Source of the DNA: Voacanga thouarsii
Taxonomy: Eukaryota; Streptophyta; Magnoliopsida; Gentianales; Apocynaceae
Direction of reading: 5' to 3'
Assembly: GCA_026120185.1 (NCBI GenBank)
Contig: JANUWF010002421.1
Span: 1,736,001-1,800,000, forward strand
DNA: 64,000 nt
Part shown: in pieces, positions 46,081 to 57,812 of the stretch
Layout: every line of letters starts with the position of its first letter
How positions within the stretch are numbered: position 1 is the stretch's first letter
The notes under the pieces: model-generated
Seen by the model: the letters and a program-made list of their open reading frames with translations, nothing else
What the model was told of the DNA's origin: nothing
The model's database searches: none
Translations under genes and position numbers: made by a program

Positions 46081-47250
46081 GTCACTCTCTGTCATTTCTA
46101 GAATACATGTTTCTTCTTATTTTCTGATCCTCCATCTTAGTACAATGACGTCAGATATTTTCGCCCATACAAACTTCCAATAGAGCCATACCAATTAAGG
46201 CATGATGGCTGTTATTATAATCTAGATCTTCGTATAGAAGGTTTTTGGCCTACTCACATTTAAAATCTAGTACACATGCTCCCAACATGCCCTCCGAAAG
46301 TTGAATTGCTCTATTCGATTGACTCTCTGTCCTCGGATGAATTGAAGTACTGATCTTTAAATTTGATCTTAATGATTCTTTAAATTTCACCCTACTCCAT
46401 GAATTTGAAGACACATCATGTAGTTGTGCGAATTCTTGAATATAAACTTAAGTTAATTTCTCTGTTGACTGTCCCGTATTCTCTATCATGAAATGGGTTA
46501 TCTAGATTAAGCGATTTATTACTACCTAAACTATATTTCTTCGATTTCTGCTCATTGACAAACTAGTAACAAAATCCATCGTGACTTATTCCTACTTCTA
46601 CTAGGTTATAGGTATAGATTTAAATATTCCAACAAGTCTTTTATACTCAACTTTCACTTTTCTAATAAGTAAGGCATACATATTGAGTGATGTCTTAGGT
46701 CATCAAAACATTTCTTTAAATTTTGATACATCTTCACTTCTCTCAGCAAATGGTATAATGGTTCTTGTGATCTTTCTTCAAAATTTTCTTCTTCTACTCT
46801 TCCTTAGTCAGAACACATGAATTGTCACAAAAATGAATTACTCTACTATCATCTACTTTGCAATCTTGATTTTTCTTCTTACTTCCTTCTCTGTAAAGGC
46901 TTGAAGTTCTTAATTATTCAGTCGAACATCAACGATATCTCATTTTAGCTCGATGCTACACTCAAATTCTTTCAACAAATATTCACTTCTTCAAATTTAA
47001 GTCTCTTTAGGTAAAAGCAAACTTCAAGCTTTTTTTTATCTATGGATATCTCACAATCTTCTTCCATAAAGATAATGCCTTCATTTCTTCAAGGTAGATA
47101 CGATCGTTGCCAACTTGAAATCATAAGTAGGATAATTGATTTCCTGTAACTTTGGCTTTTGGTGAGGCATATGCTACAATCCTATTCTCTTGCACACTCA
47201 AGTATTAATAATTGAGTTATGAATTAAAGAGGAATAAAAGGAACAAAGAG
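46081..47250 (-). pseudogene. Ty3/gypsy RNase H-integrase relic (left piece)
   Basis: Minus-strand translation shows, from 47240 down: VAYASPKAKV and INYPTYDFKLATIV with RHYLYG (RNase H); then VKMYQNLKKCFDD and KLSIKDLLEYL (integrase zinc domain, with Cys residues lost); TMDFVTSLSMSR (core start); DTGQSTEKLT (altered from TDGQSERT); and IGMALLEVCMGEN (usually IGMAPFEALYGR). Order and motifs match chromovirus-like gypsy pol. There are many stops and shifts. The relic continues at 34568-34130 across the copia insertion. Confidence 0.8.
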
Positions 47251-47343
47251 TAAGAAAAAAAATTCAACACCAAGAGAAGATTGATGATTAAGAAAATATT
47301 AAGAGCAAGAAAGTGAAATGATTACAATATTTGATTATCAAAG

Positions 47344-49121
47344 TGTTAGAATGTATACCAAAAATACACAATGTATTTCTATATTTTAGAAATTAACCAA
47401 ATATTTCATTCATTAATATTTGTTTGCTTACACATATATGCACATTAAAGGTTTAAGTGTGTCAATAAGTAATCGGTGTAATTGAGTCGTGCCTTTATAG
47501 TAAGGTATAGATTATAGGCTACTAACAAATAAGCGAAATTTTTTTCTTAATCGATTGATAAAGTCGGGTACTTTAACAAGGTTTAGATCATTACATTATG
47601 GTTTCTAAATGGGATATGGTTTATCTTTAACCAGTGAATAGTTTACTTATACCAATAGTGTAAGCATATTTGAAATATGTAGAACTGAACCACGTGATAA
47701 TAATCTTTATAAAAGTACTAAAATAAATAAAGACTTATTTATCGATGCCACTCTATGAACGAGTACCGTAAGACTTGAGTATAAATTGGTGGTCTGGTGA
47801 AGCTAGACTTATGCACTTTGATATATGATATGTGATATCTTAATGCAAGGCTAATAATATTGTACGTTGGGTGTATGATTCTAGTTAATTACGATGGTCT
47901 TATACAATAGAGTATCTATGCTTCACTTAGTAAAGATATCACCCTCTTGTAATTGTCTAAGATATTCTAAATAAACCAGGGCCCTAAGAAATGTGACTAA
48001 GTATGTATGCTTTATAAGTATCTCCCTGAGATAAGTGGGTACATATTAGAAGTTATGGATTATCAGACTAGATATCAAAGAATGGTAGATGTTATTTAGA
48101 AAAGTGTTAGTATAATTTTTCTATCTCAATGATGGGTGTCACGTGGAATATTTTTGTCATGGCACCCATAGGTCGAAGACAATGCTTTTGCAATATTATT
48201 CTGGGGATCAATATGTCTATATGGTGATAGATGAAATATTTAAAATGATAAAATACATCTATTTGTTAGTAATGGTATTTTAGTAGCCAAGAATAATATG
48301 TCTTTTAGTCCCAAGGTAACTCGAAAAATCGGAATGACTATTTTAGTCATTACGCCAATTATTTAGATTTTTTGAGGAATGGGAGAATTTATTTTATTCT
48401 AGAAAGTGTATTAGGCTAGAATAATTAATTAAGTTTGAGAGTAATTCATAGGCTAGATTAATTAATTAATTCTAGAAAGTCCAAGGTAATATATGGGTTT
48501 GAATAAAATAAATAAAGATTGGCCGAATAATTATATTTGGTCATGTATTTATTATTATAGGCTTTAGTAAAATAAAATGCCCACATAAAATAATAAATGT
48601 AGAGGGCTAAATTTTATTATTTTGAGTTTTTAATTAAAGACTCAAGATAAATAAAAGGCCTAGTTGGTAGAATAGCCAAAGTCCATCTTGGATTTGGGTA
48701 GCCAGCCTTGAGAATTTATATAATCCTTAGGGCTAGCTAGGTTAATTAACAAAAGTATCTATGAATTAAGGAGTACCTTAGCCACCACTCCTTGCTCTCT
48801 TTCTCAATTTTTCCTCAGAAAAATAGTTCTAGCCTAGTTTTATTGGTAGTTCGATTTGTGAGGTTGAGAGAATACCCCAAAAGATCAAAAGCTTGAGCCT
48901 TTGAAGCATTTCACATGAAGAAGCAGACATTTGGCAGGTCTTTCAATCAGTACAACTCCAGAAGTTACGGTTCAGACGAATTTCAGACAGCCTTGTGCAC
49001 AACAAATTTCGATTCTTGCCACGGTTTCTTCTAATTCTAAGAGAAAAAATAAGTATACAATCCTAATCTCTGATTTATGTATTTTAAATTCTGCTACACT
49101 TGTGTGATTCTAGATCCTTCA
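47344..49121 (+). repeat. Copia 5' LTR (second element)
   Basis: Begins TGTTAGAATGTATACC and ends GATCCTTCA, followed by AG and the tRNA-iMet primer site. The partner LTR lies beyond the window, so the start is set by similarity to the other copia family member. Confidence 0.82.
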
Positions 49122-49135
49122 AGTGGTATCAGAAC

Positions 49136-50759
49136 CTTGTTAAGCACCTAGGAGTATGCTTTAGGTTAATAACTGATGGTGATTCCTTAAAAATCAATTT
49201 TTTTATTTGTGTGATCTATACGATTGGCTTGTAGATTACCTATACACCTTGTGAGTGGAGGTATAGGATCTTGTAATCATTATTTTTACTTTATTTGCTG
49301 GTTTTTGGGTTTTTGATCGAATTTGATGTATACCTCATGTGTGGAGGTATAAGCGATTGTAAAATTATATTTTTGCATGAAAGCTTTTATTTTTCACCGT
49401 AGTTCGGGTTCTAGGCATCAAAATCAATTGGTACTAGCAATAGATTGAAGAAAAGGTGCAAAAAAAGCTAAAACTGTCAAAATTAGATATGTCGGAGCTG
49501 TTTCAGAAATTCCAACCACAAGTGAACAGGGACAAACCGGCGCTGGCCCTCCTGGACCAGCTGGCACTGGACCTTACCTAGAAAAATCAGTGAACGGGAC
49601 AAAATGTCGACAGCACCAGCCCATATGGACGCAGCCGGTGCTGGCACCGGCCCTTCTCTGGTTTGGCATGATTTTGAAAGTTCTTTTCTGTAGTTTTTTT
49701 CTAGGAAACCAATCATACATTATCTTTATTTTTATGCATATATTTTATTTATTTCTATAAATAAATTGCATGAAAAAAGTAGTTTGGAACCACATTAAGA
49801 TTAAATAAGATCATCTTTATATATGATGTTTAATCCTGCATAATTTGGTCAAATAAGAATTAAAGGATCGAAATAGCATGTAAAAAGTTTATTTTGGAAG
49901 CATAGCTATTTATTTAATTTTGTGATCAACTTCACATGTTTTTGAGAAATCTATTTTTCTTTAGATAAAATAGTTAAGAAAAACATTCTAAAAGGGAACT
50001 TTGGAATTTAAAATAAAATTGATGATTTATTCTTTCAAAGGTTATTATCCTTGACATGGAGAATAATTTGAATTTACATATTTTAAATTTAGTTCCTATA
50101 AATGGTTTTAACTTGAGTAGTGAAAATAAAATTTCTAATTTATTCTCTTAAAGGGTATTATCCATGACATAGAGAATAATATTTAATTTTTAGATTTTTA
50201 CTAAAGTTAATGAAAAGAAAATGTTTTTTGTAAAGAACATTTTTTTTTTCCAAAAACCTATTTTTCTCAAAAAGATTAAGAGAGAAAGGGGTTCCAATGG
50301 TCTCATGGCTTCCATCACGAATTCCTATTAGAGATTGTGGTTATCCTCGTGTTATTCTGAGCATGACCCCATATAGGATGGATTTTCACAAGATTAATCT
50401 AGAACTAATAGAGGAATTATAATTAAAACTATAGATATTTGTTGATATCAGCCAACCTACATTGGAGGTATTAACATTAGATTATCTGTAGGTAATGTGA
50501 GTAGTGGTTATCCTATCGATAGAACTCTCTCTGGATTATTAACTATTAAGGAAGTTTATTTAGTGATGGTTATATACTTAATTTAAAAAATTATTAACTT
50601 TCCTACAAAGCTCTGTCGTTTTTTCTAAAAATTGAATTTTTCTATATTTTTATATTGGTTTTAATAGGTTAACTATATCATGGAAATAATATGATATTTA
50701 AATGTGCATTTTTATACCTATTTTTCAAAACAAACATTTTTTTCTGAATAAAAGTTTTT
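49136..50759 (+). other. Leader of the second copia element
   Basis: No coding frame is supported. A GC-rich block at 49535-49660 has paired CCGGCGCT/CCGGTGCTGG boxes similar to those in the Athila elements. The rest is AT-rich, with a repeated phrase ATTATCC(T/A)TGACAT(G/A)GAGAATAAT near 50047 and 50158. Confidence 0.6.
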
Positions 50760-51575
50760 TCCAATTAACAAAAACGTCTGGTTTCATTCTTTTGTCCATT
50801 ATTCTCAAGAAGAATAAATTAACTGAGCCTAATTGTGTGAACTAAAAAAGGAATATAAACATAGTACTTACTACAGAAGAGCATAAGTATGTTATGACCG
50901 ACCCATGTCCTAAAATTGGAGAAGATTCCATGGACTAGGATCGTGAGACTGAGAGGGCATAAAAGAAAGCTGACGAGATGGCATGTTGCTATATGTTGAT
51001 TTCTATGTCCAATGTTCTTTGGTCTAAGCACGAGAACATACCTACTGCATATGATATCAATATATCATTTCACACCATGTTTGCTTACAAGAGCTAATTC
51101 ACAAGGCAGGAAACTCTTAGAGTAATCATGAACACTAGGATGGCTGAAAGGGCATTGGTCACAAGCATATTCTCAAGATGATTGCTCACTTTGAGAAGGC
51201 TAAGGTCTTATAGGCAATGATAGATCCTCAGAGCCAAATTAACATGGTTCATGAGACTTTGCTATATTTGTACTCTCTGTTCAAGTTAAATTATAACATG
51301 AACAAGGTAAGTATATCTTTGACCAAGTTAATGAAAGAACTCTAGGCTGCTAAGAGAATCATGAAGCTTGTGTCAAAGATATTAGTTACTCGTTCTGGTT
51401 CATCTTCTAGAACTAGGGCCTAGTCCAAGAAGTTTAAGAAGAATAAGGCCCAGAATAATATAGAAGCCTAGCCTAAGGGATCTAAGCCCGGTCTGTCCAA
51501 GCTGAAAGCCAGTGTTTCAAGTGTGACAAGAAGGGGCACTTCAAAAAAGATTTTCAGACTTTCTGGCCAAGTTTT
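50760..51575 (+). pseudogene. Gag of the second copia element
   Basis: Similar to the gag at 38230-39119 but far more decayed. An AYDINISFHTMF-like segment, a TRQETLRVIMNTRMAE-like block and NYNMNKV-like segments appear in different phases. The zinc knuckle near 51517-51558 reads CFKCDKKGHFKKDF, with the last Cys replaced by Phe. It lacks the 72-base duplication of the other element. Confidence 0.75.
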
Positions 51576-52533
51576 CCTCAGGTATTTCTCTATATTTAGA
51601 GTCTATTTTGATAGTTGAATCATTATCTACTTGGATTGCTGATTCAAGAGCCATTAACCATATCTTAACTCCTTGCAGGGATTCAGCAAGATATGGAGAT
51701 TCAATAGAGGAGAGCATGGACTATGAATAGAAAATGGAGCACACGTATAGGCTGAAGCAATGAGAGACTTAAAACTTTTATTTGATTATAATAGAACTTT
51801 AATTTTAAAAGACATTTTATATGTTTCTAGTTTCAAATAGAATTTGATTTCAGTTTCAAAGTTGATTAATGAAGAATATTCTGTTTCTTTCCATTCTGAC
51901 ATTTCAATCAATAGAGATGGAAAAATTATTTGTTCTGGAAACATGTATAGCAATCTTTTTTATATTAATCCTGTAGGTCATCAAATAAATAAAACTCAAA
52001 CTAAACCTAATAATAAGAAGAGAAAGACCACATCAAATACCTCATATTTATGGTACTTAGGATTATGATATATAAATCCTAATCAAATTCGGAGGTTAAT
52101 CCAAAATAGGTTTTTGGACTCATTAAAATTAGAGGAATGGCCTCAATATGAATCTTGTTTTATGGGTAAAATAACAAAAAGATCCTTTACTCAAAAAGCA
52201 GAAAGTGCTTAGAAAATATTTGAATTAGTTTACACTGATGTTTGTGGTCCTATGTCTACACTAGCTAGAGGAGGGTATGAATACTTCATCACTTTCACGG
52301 ATGATCATATGCATTTTGGTTATGTTTACCTGATGAGGTGCAAGACTGACTCTTTGATAGATTTAAGGAGTTTAAGATTGGAGTGGAGCATCAAACAGGT
52401 AAACTAATCAAGAAGCTTAGATCAGATCGTGGTAGAGAGTATCTCCTTATAAATTTAAGAACAACTAGGCACATCAGGGAATAGTATCTTAGCTAACTAC
52501 ACCTAGGACTCTTCAGCAGAATAGAGTAGCTGA
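51576..52533 (+). pseudogene. Protease and integrase 5' half, second copia element
   Basis: Protease-like WIADSRAINHI near 51640 (DSRA instead of DSGA). The frame 51844-52068 has ISVSKLINEEYSVSFHSDIS and ends with SYLWYLGL, where the first integrase zinc His should be. Then come CLFMGKI-like and VYTDVCGPMSTLARGGYEYF, FITFTDDH and IKKLRSDRG-like segments. It stops at PQQNRVA, where the CACTA element entered; the sequence resumes at 62544. Confidence 0.82.
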
Positions 52534-52554
52534 CACTATTGGAAAACCGGGATT

Positions 52555-53580
52555 TAGAGATAAAATAATTTCGTCTCTAGATAAAGACCAATTTGAGACA
52601 AAATGGAGACGAATTAATTTTTAAAAAAATTAAAATGAGATATTTGAGACAAAATAGAGACGAAAATTTTTTCATCTCTTAATTAAACATTTCCATTTGG
52701 TCTCTAAATAGATGCAAAATAAAGACGAAAGTAATGTCGTGTCAATTTCTCTAAATAGAGTTAAAATAGCGACGACTCTCAATGCTTCTCGAATATTAGA
52801 GACAAATTAGAAACAGATATTTTTTGTCTCTAACTAAAATGTTTTTATTTAGTCTCTAAGTAGATGCAAAATGGAAATGATAGTAAAGCCATCTCAATTT
52901 TATCCCTAAATAGAGTCAAAACCGCGATGACGGTCAATGCGTCTCTAATATTAGAGACAAAATAGAGATGAAAACATTATTAGTCTCTAATATTGAGATG
53001 AAATAGAGATGAAAAAGTTATTAGTCTCTAATGTGTTTAAAAAAGAAACTAATTAGAGACGAATATGTTCGTCTCTACCGTTTCATTACTCCATTTATTC
53101 AAATAATTGGTCTCAAAATTAGAAAAGGTCTTAGTCATCTCTAATTAGTCTCTAAATAGAGACGTTTAAGAGATTATCAAATCCATCTCAAATGTTTGCG
53201 ACTAATTAGAGTCTACATTTTTTGTCTCTAAATTGATAGAGACGAAAAGCATGATTTACGTTTTTTGTCTCTAAATTGACTCTAATTTCAAATCCATCCA
53301 TAAAATTGGAGACGATCTTAATCATCTCTAATTGGTCTCTAAATTGAGACGATTTAGATATTATCAAATCCGTCTCAAATACTTGAGACCAATTAAAGTT
53401 TATATTGTTTGTTTCTAAATTTTAGAGACGAAAAGATTATTTATGTTTTTGTCTCTAAATTGACTCTAATTTCGAGTCAATGCTCATTGTCTCCATTTGG
53501 TTTTTAATTTTCTATTTAGAGACAAAATAGACATTGGTTTAAGTTGTCTTTATATCTCTAAGTATATTTGACAAATTGAA
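52555..53580. repeat. Left subterminal repeat region of the CACTA element
   Basis: Dozens of short motifs built on GAGACGAA, TCTCTAAAT, GAGACAAAATAGAGA and GTCTCTAAAT in direct and inverted orientation, spaced tens of bases apart. In CACTA elements such motifs are bound by the TNPA-type protein. The two-orientation arrangement would allow extensive hairpins. Confidence 0.85.
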
Positions 53581-53619
53581 AAAAAAATATTATGTTAAAA
53601 TAATAATAATTATAGGAGA

Positions 53620-55735
53620 TTACAAATTGAACACGAGCTTATAATAAATCAACAGTTGGATCGTTAATTTGGTATGCTAATTTTTGTAAATGCGTTAGGT
53701 TTTTATGCAGAATTATGCAAGATTATAGTGCAAATCATATCTGATCACCTTCAAATTTGGATATAATACTTTTTTTTACTAAGTTTAATAAATCTAACGG
53801 TTGGACCGTTAATTTTATAAGTAATCTTTATAAATACGTTAGGTTTTGAGCTTTTATGTAAAGATTATGATAGATCATTTGGCAAAAGAAATGTGACTAC
53901 ATTCAAATTCTGCCGTAATGCTTAATTTAGCAATTTTAATAAATCTAATGGTTAGATCGTTAATTTGATATACTAATATTCATAAATGTGTTAGGTTTTG
54001 GGCTTTTATATAGAGATTATACTAAATTATGTAGCAAAACTTATTCGATAACCTTCAAATTTGGCCATAATACTTTAAACAATTGTAACAAATCTAACTA
54101 TTGGATCATTAATTTGATATACTAATCTTTTTAAATGCATTAGCTTTTGAGCTTTTATGTAAACATCATGATAGATCATATGGCAAAACAAATCCGATTA
54201 CCTTCAAATTTGGCCATAATACTTACTTTAGCAATTTTAACAAATCTAACGGTTAGATCGTTAAATTGATATGCTAATATTCATAAATAAGTTACGTTTT
54301 GGGCATTTATATAGAGATTGTGCTAAATTATATGACAAAACATATTCGATTCCTTTTAAATCTAGCCATAATACTTTTTAAAGCAATTTTAATAAATCTA
54401 ACGGTTGGATTATTAATTTGATATCCTTATATTTCTAAATGTGTTAGGTTTTGGGCGTTTATGTAGACATTATACTAGATTATGTGGCAAACCATATTCG
54501 ATTACCTTTAAATTTGGTCATAATACTTTTTTTTAGCATTTTTAAAAAATCTAACAGTTGAAACGTTAATTTGATATTTTTATGTTTCTAAATGCATTAG
54601 GTTTGGGGTTTTTATGTAGAGATTATACTAGATTATGTATCAAAACATATTTGATTACATTCAAATTTGTCCATACTTCATTTTTTTTTTTAATCTAAGA
54701 AATCTAACGGTTAGATTGTTAATTTGATATGCTTATATTTGTAAATGCGTTAGATTTATGTACAGATTATGCTAGATATGTTGCAAAACTTATCCAATTA
54801 CCTTCAACTTTTCCAATAATACTTTCTTTAGCAATTTTAATAAATCTAACTTTGGATCATTAATTTGATATGCTAATCAATGCAAACGGATTAGGTTTTA
54901 GGCTTTTATACAGAGATTATGCTAGATCATATGGCAAATCATATCCAATTATTTTCAAATTTGGCCATAATACTTTTTTTTAGAAATTTGAACAAATTTA
55001 ACACTTGGATCATTAATTTGATATGCTAATCAATTTAAATGTGTTAGGTTTTGAGCTTTTATATAGAGATTATGCTAGATCATATGGTAAAACATATCCG
55101 ATTACAATAAAATTTGGAAATAATACTTTTTAAAGCAATTTTAAAAAATCTAACTACTAGATCATTAATTTGATATGCTTATGTTTCTAAATGCTTTAGG
55201 TTTAGGTTTTTATATGGAGATTATGCTAGATCATATGGCAAATCATATCCGATTACCTTCAAATTTGGCTATAATATATTTTTTAGAAATTTTAATAAAT
55301 CTATTGGTTGGATCATTAATATGATATGCTAATCAATATAAACGGGTTATGTTTTTAGCTTTTATATAGAGATTGTGCTAGATTAAGTGGCAAATCATAT
55401 CTAATTACCTTTAAATTTGGCCATAATACTGGGTGTAGCAATTTTAACAAATCAAACGGTTGGATTGTTAATTTGATATGCTTGTGTTTGTAAATGCTTT
55501 AGTTTTTAGGCTTTTATATGGAGATTATGACAAATCATGTGGCAAATCAAATCCGTTTACTTTCAAATTTGGCCATAATATTTTTTTAATGATTTTAAAA
55601 AAATCTAATGGTTGGATCATTTATTTTTTAACTAATCAATATAAATGTATTAGGTTTTGAGCTTTTATATAGAGATCATGCTTGATTATGTGGCAAATCA
55701 TATCTGATTACCTCTAAAACTTTTTGCAATTATTT
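53620..55735 (+). repeat. Tandem array of ~150-bp repeats, about 14 units, inside CACTA
   Basis: The TTAGGTTTT landmark or its variants recur near 53694, 53840, 53990, 54141, 54291, 54442, 54594, 54749, 54890, 55040, 55191, 55346, 55495 and 55649, a mean period close to 150. Each unit carries AGAGATTATGCTAGATCATA, then GATTACCTTCAAATTTGGCC, then ATAATACTTTTT, then AACGGTTGGATCGTTAATTTG. It is homologous to the array at 29530-31090, with the consistent difference GGCCATAATAC against GGTCACAATAC. Confidence 0.92.
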
Positions 55736-55739
55736 CCTA

Positions 55740-55965
55740 ATATATATGTGTTTATATATAAGTATATTTGTATATATACATTCATGTATATATTTAAAAT
55801 AGGTAACAAATAAATTTATTTCCATTTAAATTTATCCGGTTATATAAAGATATCCAAATTATCGCATATTATTGAATGTTATGTATTGATAGTAAATTTA
55901 TATCATTATTTATTTTTTATTATATATATATATATAGAATATACATACATATTTATTAATATATT

Positions 55966-55996
<31 letters not shown>

Positions 55997-56053
55997 ATTG
56001 TAGAAAATATTTGTAAAAAATATAATGTATGATTCTTTTTTCTAATTGATTTA

Positions 56054-56090
<37 letters not shown>

Positions 56091-56310
56091 AGATCTATGA
56101 TGTAATTTATTAAAAATGATAACATAATTAACAACATATAGACTTTTAAAATTATATAAATATACAAAATAACTTATTATATTGAATAATTTGTTTTAAT
56201 AGTAAACTTAATATGATTATTATATTTTGTTATAATATTAATATTTTAAAAAAATAAAATAGATCTTAACAAATAGTTTAAGTAAATAATAATAAAAAAA
56301 AAGATTTGAC
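55740..56310. repeat. AT-rich tract with TA and TG microsatellites (module 1)
   Basis: Several TATATA tracts, a (TG)n run at 55971-55996 and a TA tract at 56055-56086, ending in AACAAATA...AAAAAAAAGATT just before the tRNA-like head. The last ~100 bases resemble 57640-57730. Confidence 0.85.
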
Positions 56311-56317
56311 CAAACAT

Positions 56318-56402
56318 GAAGGTTAGCCCAGTGGTTGAGTGCACGCATTTCACTCCCGCTGCACTAGGGTTCGAATCTCACATTTCAGGGTTGGTATAAT
56401 AC
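56318..56402 (+). repeat. tRNA-like (SINE-head) sequence, module 1
   Basis: A-box-like TAGCCCAGTGGTTGAGTGC (about 56324) and B box GGGTTCGAATC (56367-56377). The spacing is short for a complete tRNA and the arms do not fold well, so a SINE head or decayed tRNA is more likely than a functional gene. It aligns loosely with the second head at 57741-57810. Confidence 0.5.
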
Positions 56403-56541
56403 CAAACTTTTTTCCTCATCAAAAGAAAGTTTCCTCGTCAAATAGGTCTTTTGTTTCCCCGCCAAAGAGCTTTTTTTTTTTTCCTCGCCAAAAGTTTCTT
56501 TTGGAGAGGAAATGTTTTCTTTGGTGAGGAAAAAAGTTTTG
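56403..56541. repeat. Short foldback element with CCTCGCCAAA motifs
   Basis: The left arm starts CAAACTTTTTTCCTCATC at 56403. The right arm is its near-perfect inverse, ending at 56541 (GGTGAGGAAAAAAGTTTTG). Inner copies of TTTCCTCGTCAAA, CCCCGCCAAAG, TCCTCGCCAAAAG and TTTTGGAGAGGAAA repeat the motif in both orientations, so the whole 139 bases can form a hairpin. It may be a small MITE. Confidence 0.75.
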
Positions 56542-57101
56542 TTGAACTATATGCTTAAATTTGTGTTATAGGCATTATTATTAAACGATTTGGAAGAAGC
56601 CTTTACATAATTATGTATTGATTTATCTTAATATCATGATTTATAATACTATTTATAGAATAATTATGTAATATATAAAATAGTGGTACTATATAATGCT
56701 TGATGATTAAATTTATTCATAGATTATAAATTAATAACTCAATTAAATTACATAATAAACTTTTTTAAGAAAAAAAAAAAAGAAACTTTGCATGACAAAC
56801 TTAATTATTCGTTATTTAATAAAATGAATTTTTTAAAAAAAAATTGTGAATTTTTAGTTTTAAAAAATAAAAACAAATTTGATATGAAATGAGGATATTA
56901 ATAAAACTTTTGTCTTAATTTAGTCTCTAATTCATCTCAAAATTTTATAGCGGGATACAAAACTTAAAAAAAAAAAAAAAGCACTTCTTCAAAATTTTCC
57001 CAAAATGCTAAAAAGGGTATTTCTTCTAACTTCTTTGCTCACCTTCGAAGCCAATACTACTCTCTATTGCCTATGGCGGTGCTCTCTCTCTCTCTCTCTC
57101 T
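56542..57101. other. AT-rich spacer and gene-start-like stretch between CACTA modules
   Basis: AT-rich with poly-A runs (56770-56783 and 56967-56982). Near 56918-56955 there is an isolated copy of the subterminal motif (GTCTCTAATTCATCTC). Around 57000-57100, a TTCTTCTAACTTC-type leader and ATGGCGGTGCTCTCTC run into a (CT)n microsatellite (57079-57101), after which the second array begins abruptly. Confidence 0.5.
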
Positions 57102-57567
57102 AATTTGATATGATTATGTTTCTAAATGCTTTAGATTTTGGGCTTTTATATAGAGATTATGCTAAATCATATGGCAAATCATATCCGATTACCTTCAAAT
57201 CTTGACATAATATTTTTTTAGCAAATTTAGTAAATCTAACGGTTGGATCATTAATTTGATATGCTAATCAATGTAAACGGATTAGGTTTTAGGCTTTTAT
57301 ATAGAGATTATGCTGGATCATGTGGCAAAACATATCTGATTACCATCAAATTTGGACATAATACTTTTTTTTTAGTAATTTTAACAAATCTAATAGTTGG
57401 ATCGTTAATTTGATATGTCTATCTTTGTAAATGCATTAAGTTTTGGATTTTTTTAGATATTATGTTAGATAATGTGTCAAAATATTACCGATTACCTTCA
57501 AATTTTGTCATAATAGTTTTCTTAGTAATTTTAATACACATAACGATTAGATCGTTAATTTGATATG

Positions 57568-57575
<8 letters not shown>
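57102..57575 (+). repeat. Second ~150-bp array inside CACTA, about three units
   Basis: Landmarks near 57128, 57280 and 57433, same family and orientation as 53620-55735. It starts mid-unit directly after a CT microsatellite and ends in TA repeats (57570-57620). Confidence 0.9.
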
Positions 57576-57604
<29 letters not shown>

Positions 57605-57730
57605 TATATATATATATATATGCATATATATATATTTCCAATATAAGTATTATATTTTTATAATATCAATGTTTTGAAAATTAAAAAAAAACAAATATTA
57701 GGAAGAGTTTAAATTAAAAAAAAAAAGATT
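57570..57730. repeat. TA microsatellite and AT tract (module 2)
   Basis: TA runs at 57570-57598 and 57600-57620, then ATTATATTTTTATAATATCAATG and an A-rich stretch ending AAAAAAAAAAGATTAGACCA, parallel to 56215-56312. Confidence 0.85.
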
Positions 57731-57740
57731 AGACCATTCT

Positions 57741-57812
57741 GATGCCTTGGCCAAGTGGTCGAGGTACAAGGCCTCTTGCACAAGGTCGCGCGATCGAATA
57801 TCTCTAGATTAT
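57741..57812 (+). repeat. tRNA-like (SINE-head) sequence, module 2
   Basis: A-box-like TTGGCCAAGTGGTCGAGG and B-box-like GGTCGCGCGATCGAATA about 20 bases apart after the intervening arm. It lies at the same place in the module as the head at 56318-56402 and shares GCC(C/A)AGTGGT(T/C)GAG and TGCAC.AGG phrases with it. Confidence 0.45.

Noticed and set aside
55478..55660. Frames inside the ~150-bp arrays (also 30694-30879)
   Set aside because: They follow the repeat unit and carry no conserved protein signal.
56318..57812. Two functional tRNA genes in the CACTA element
   Set aside because: Boxes are degenerate and the cloverleaf does not close; kept as tRNA-like repeats.
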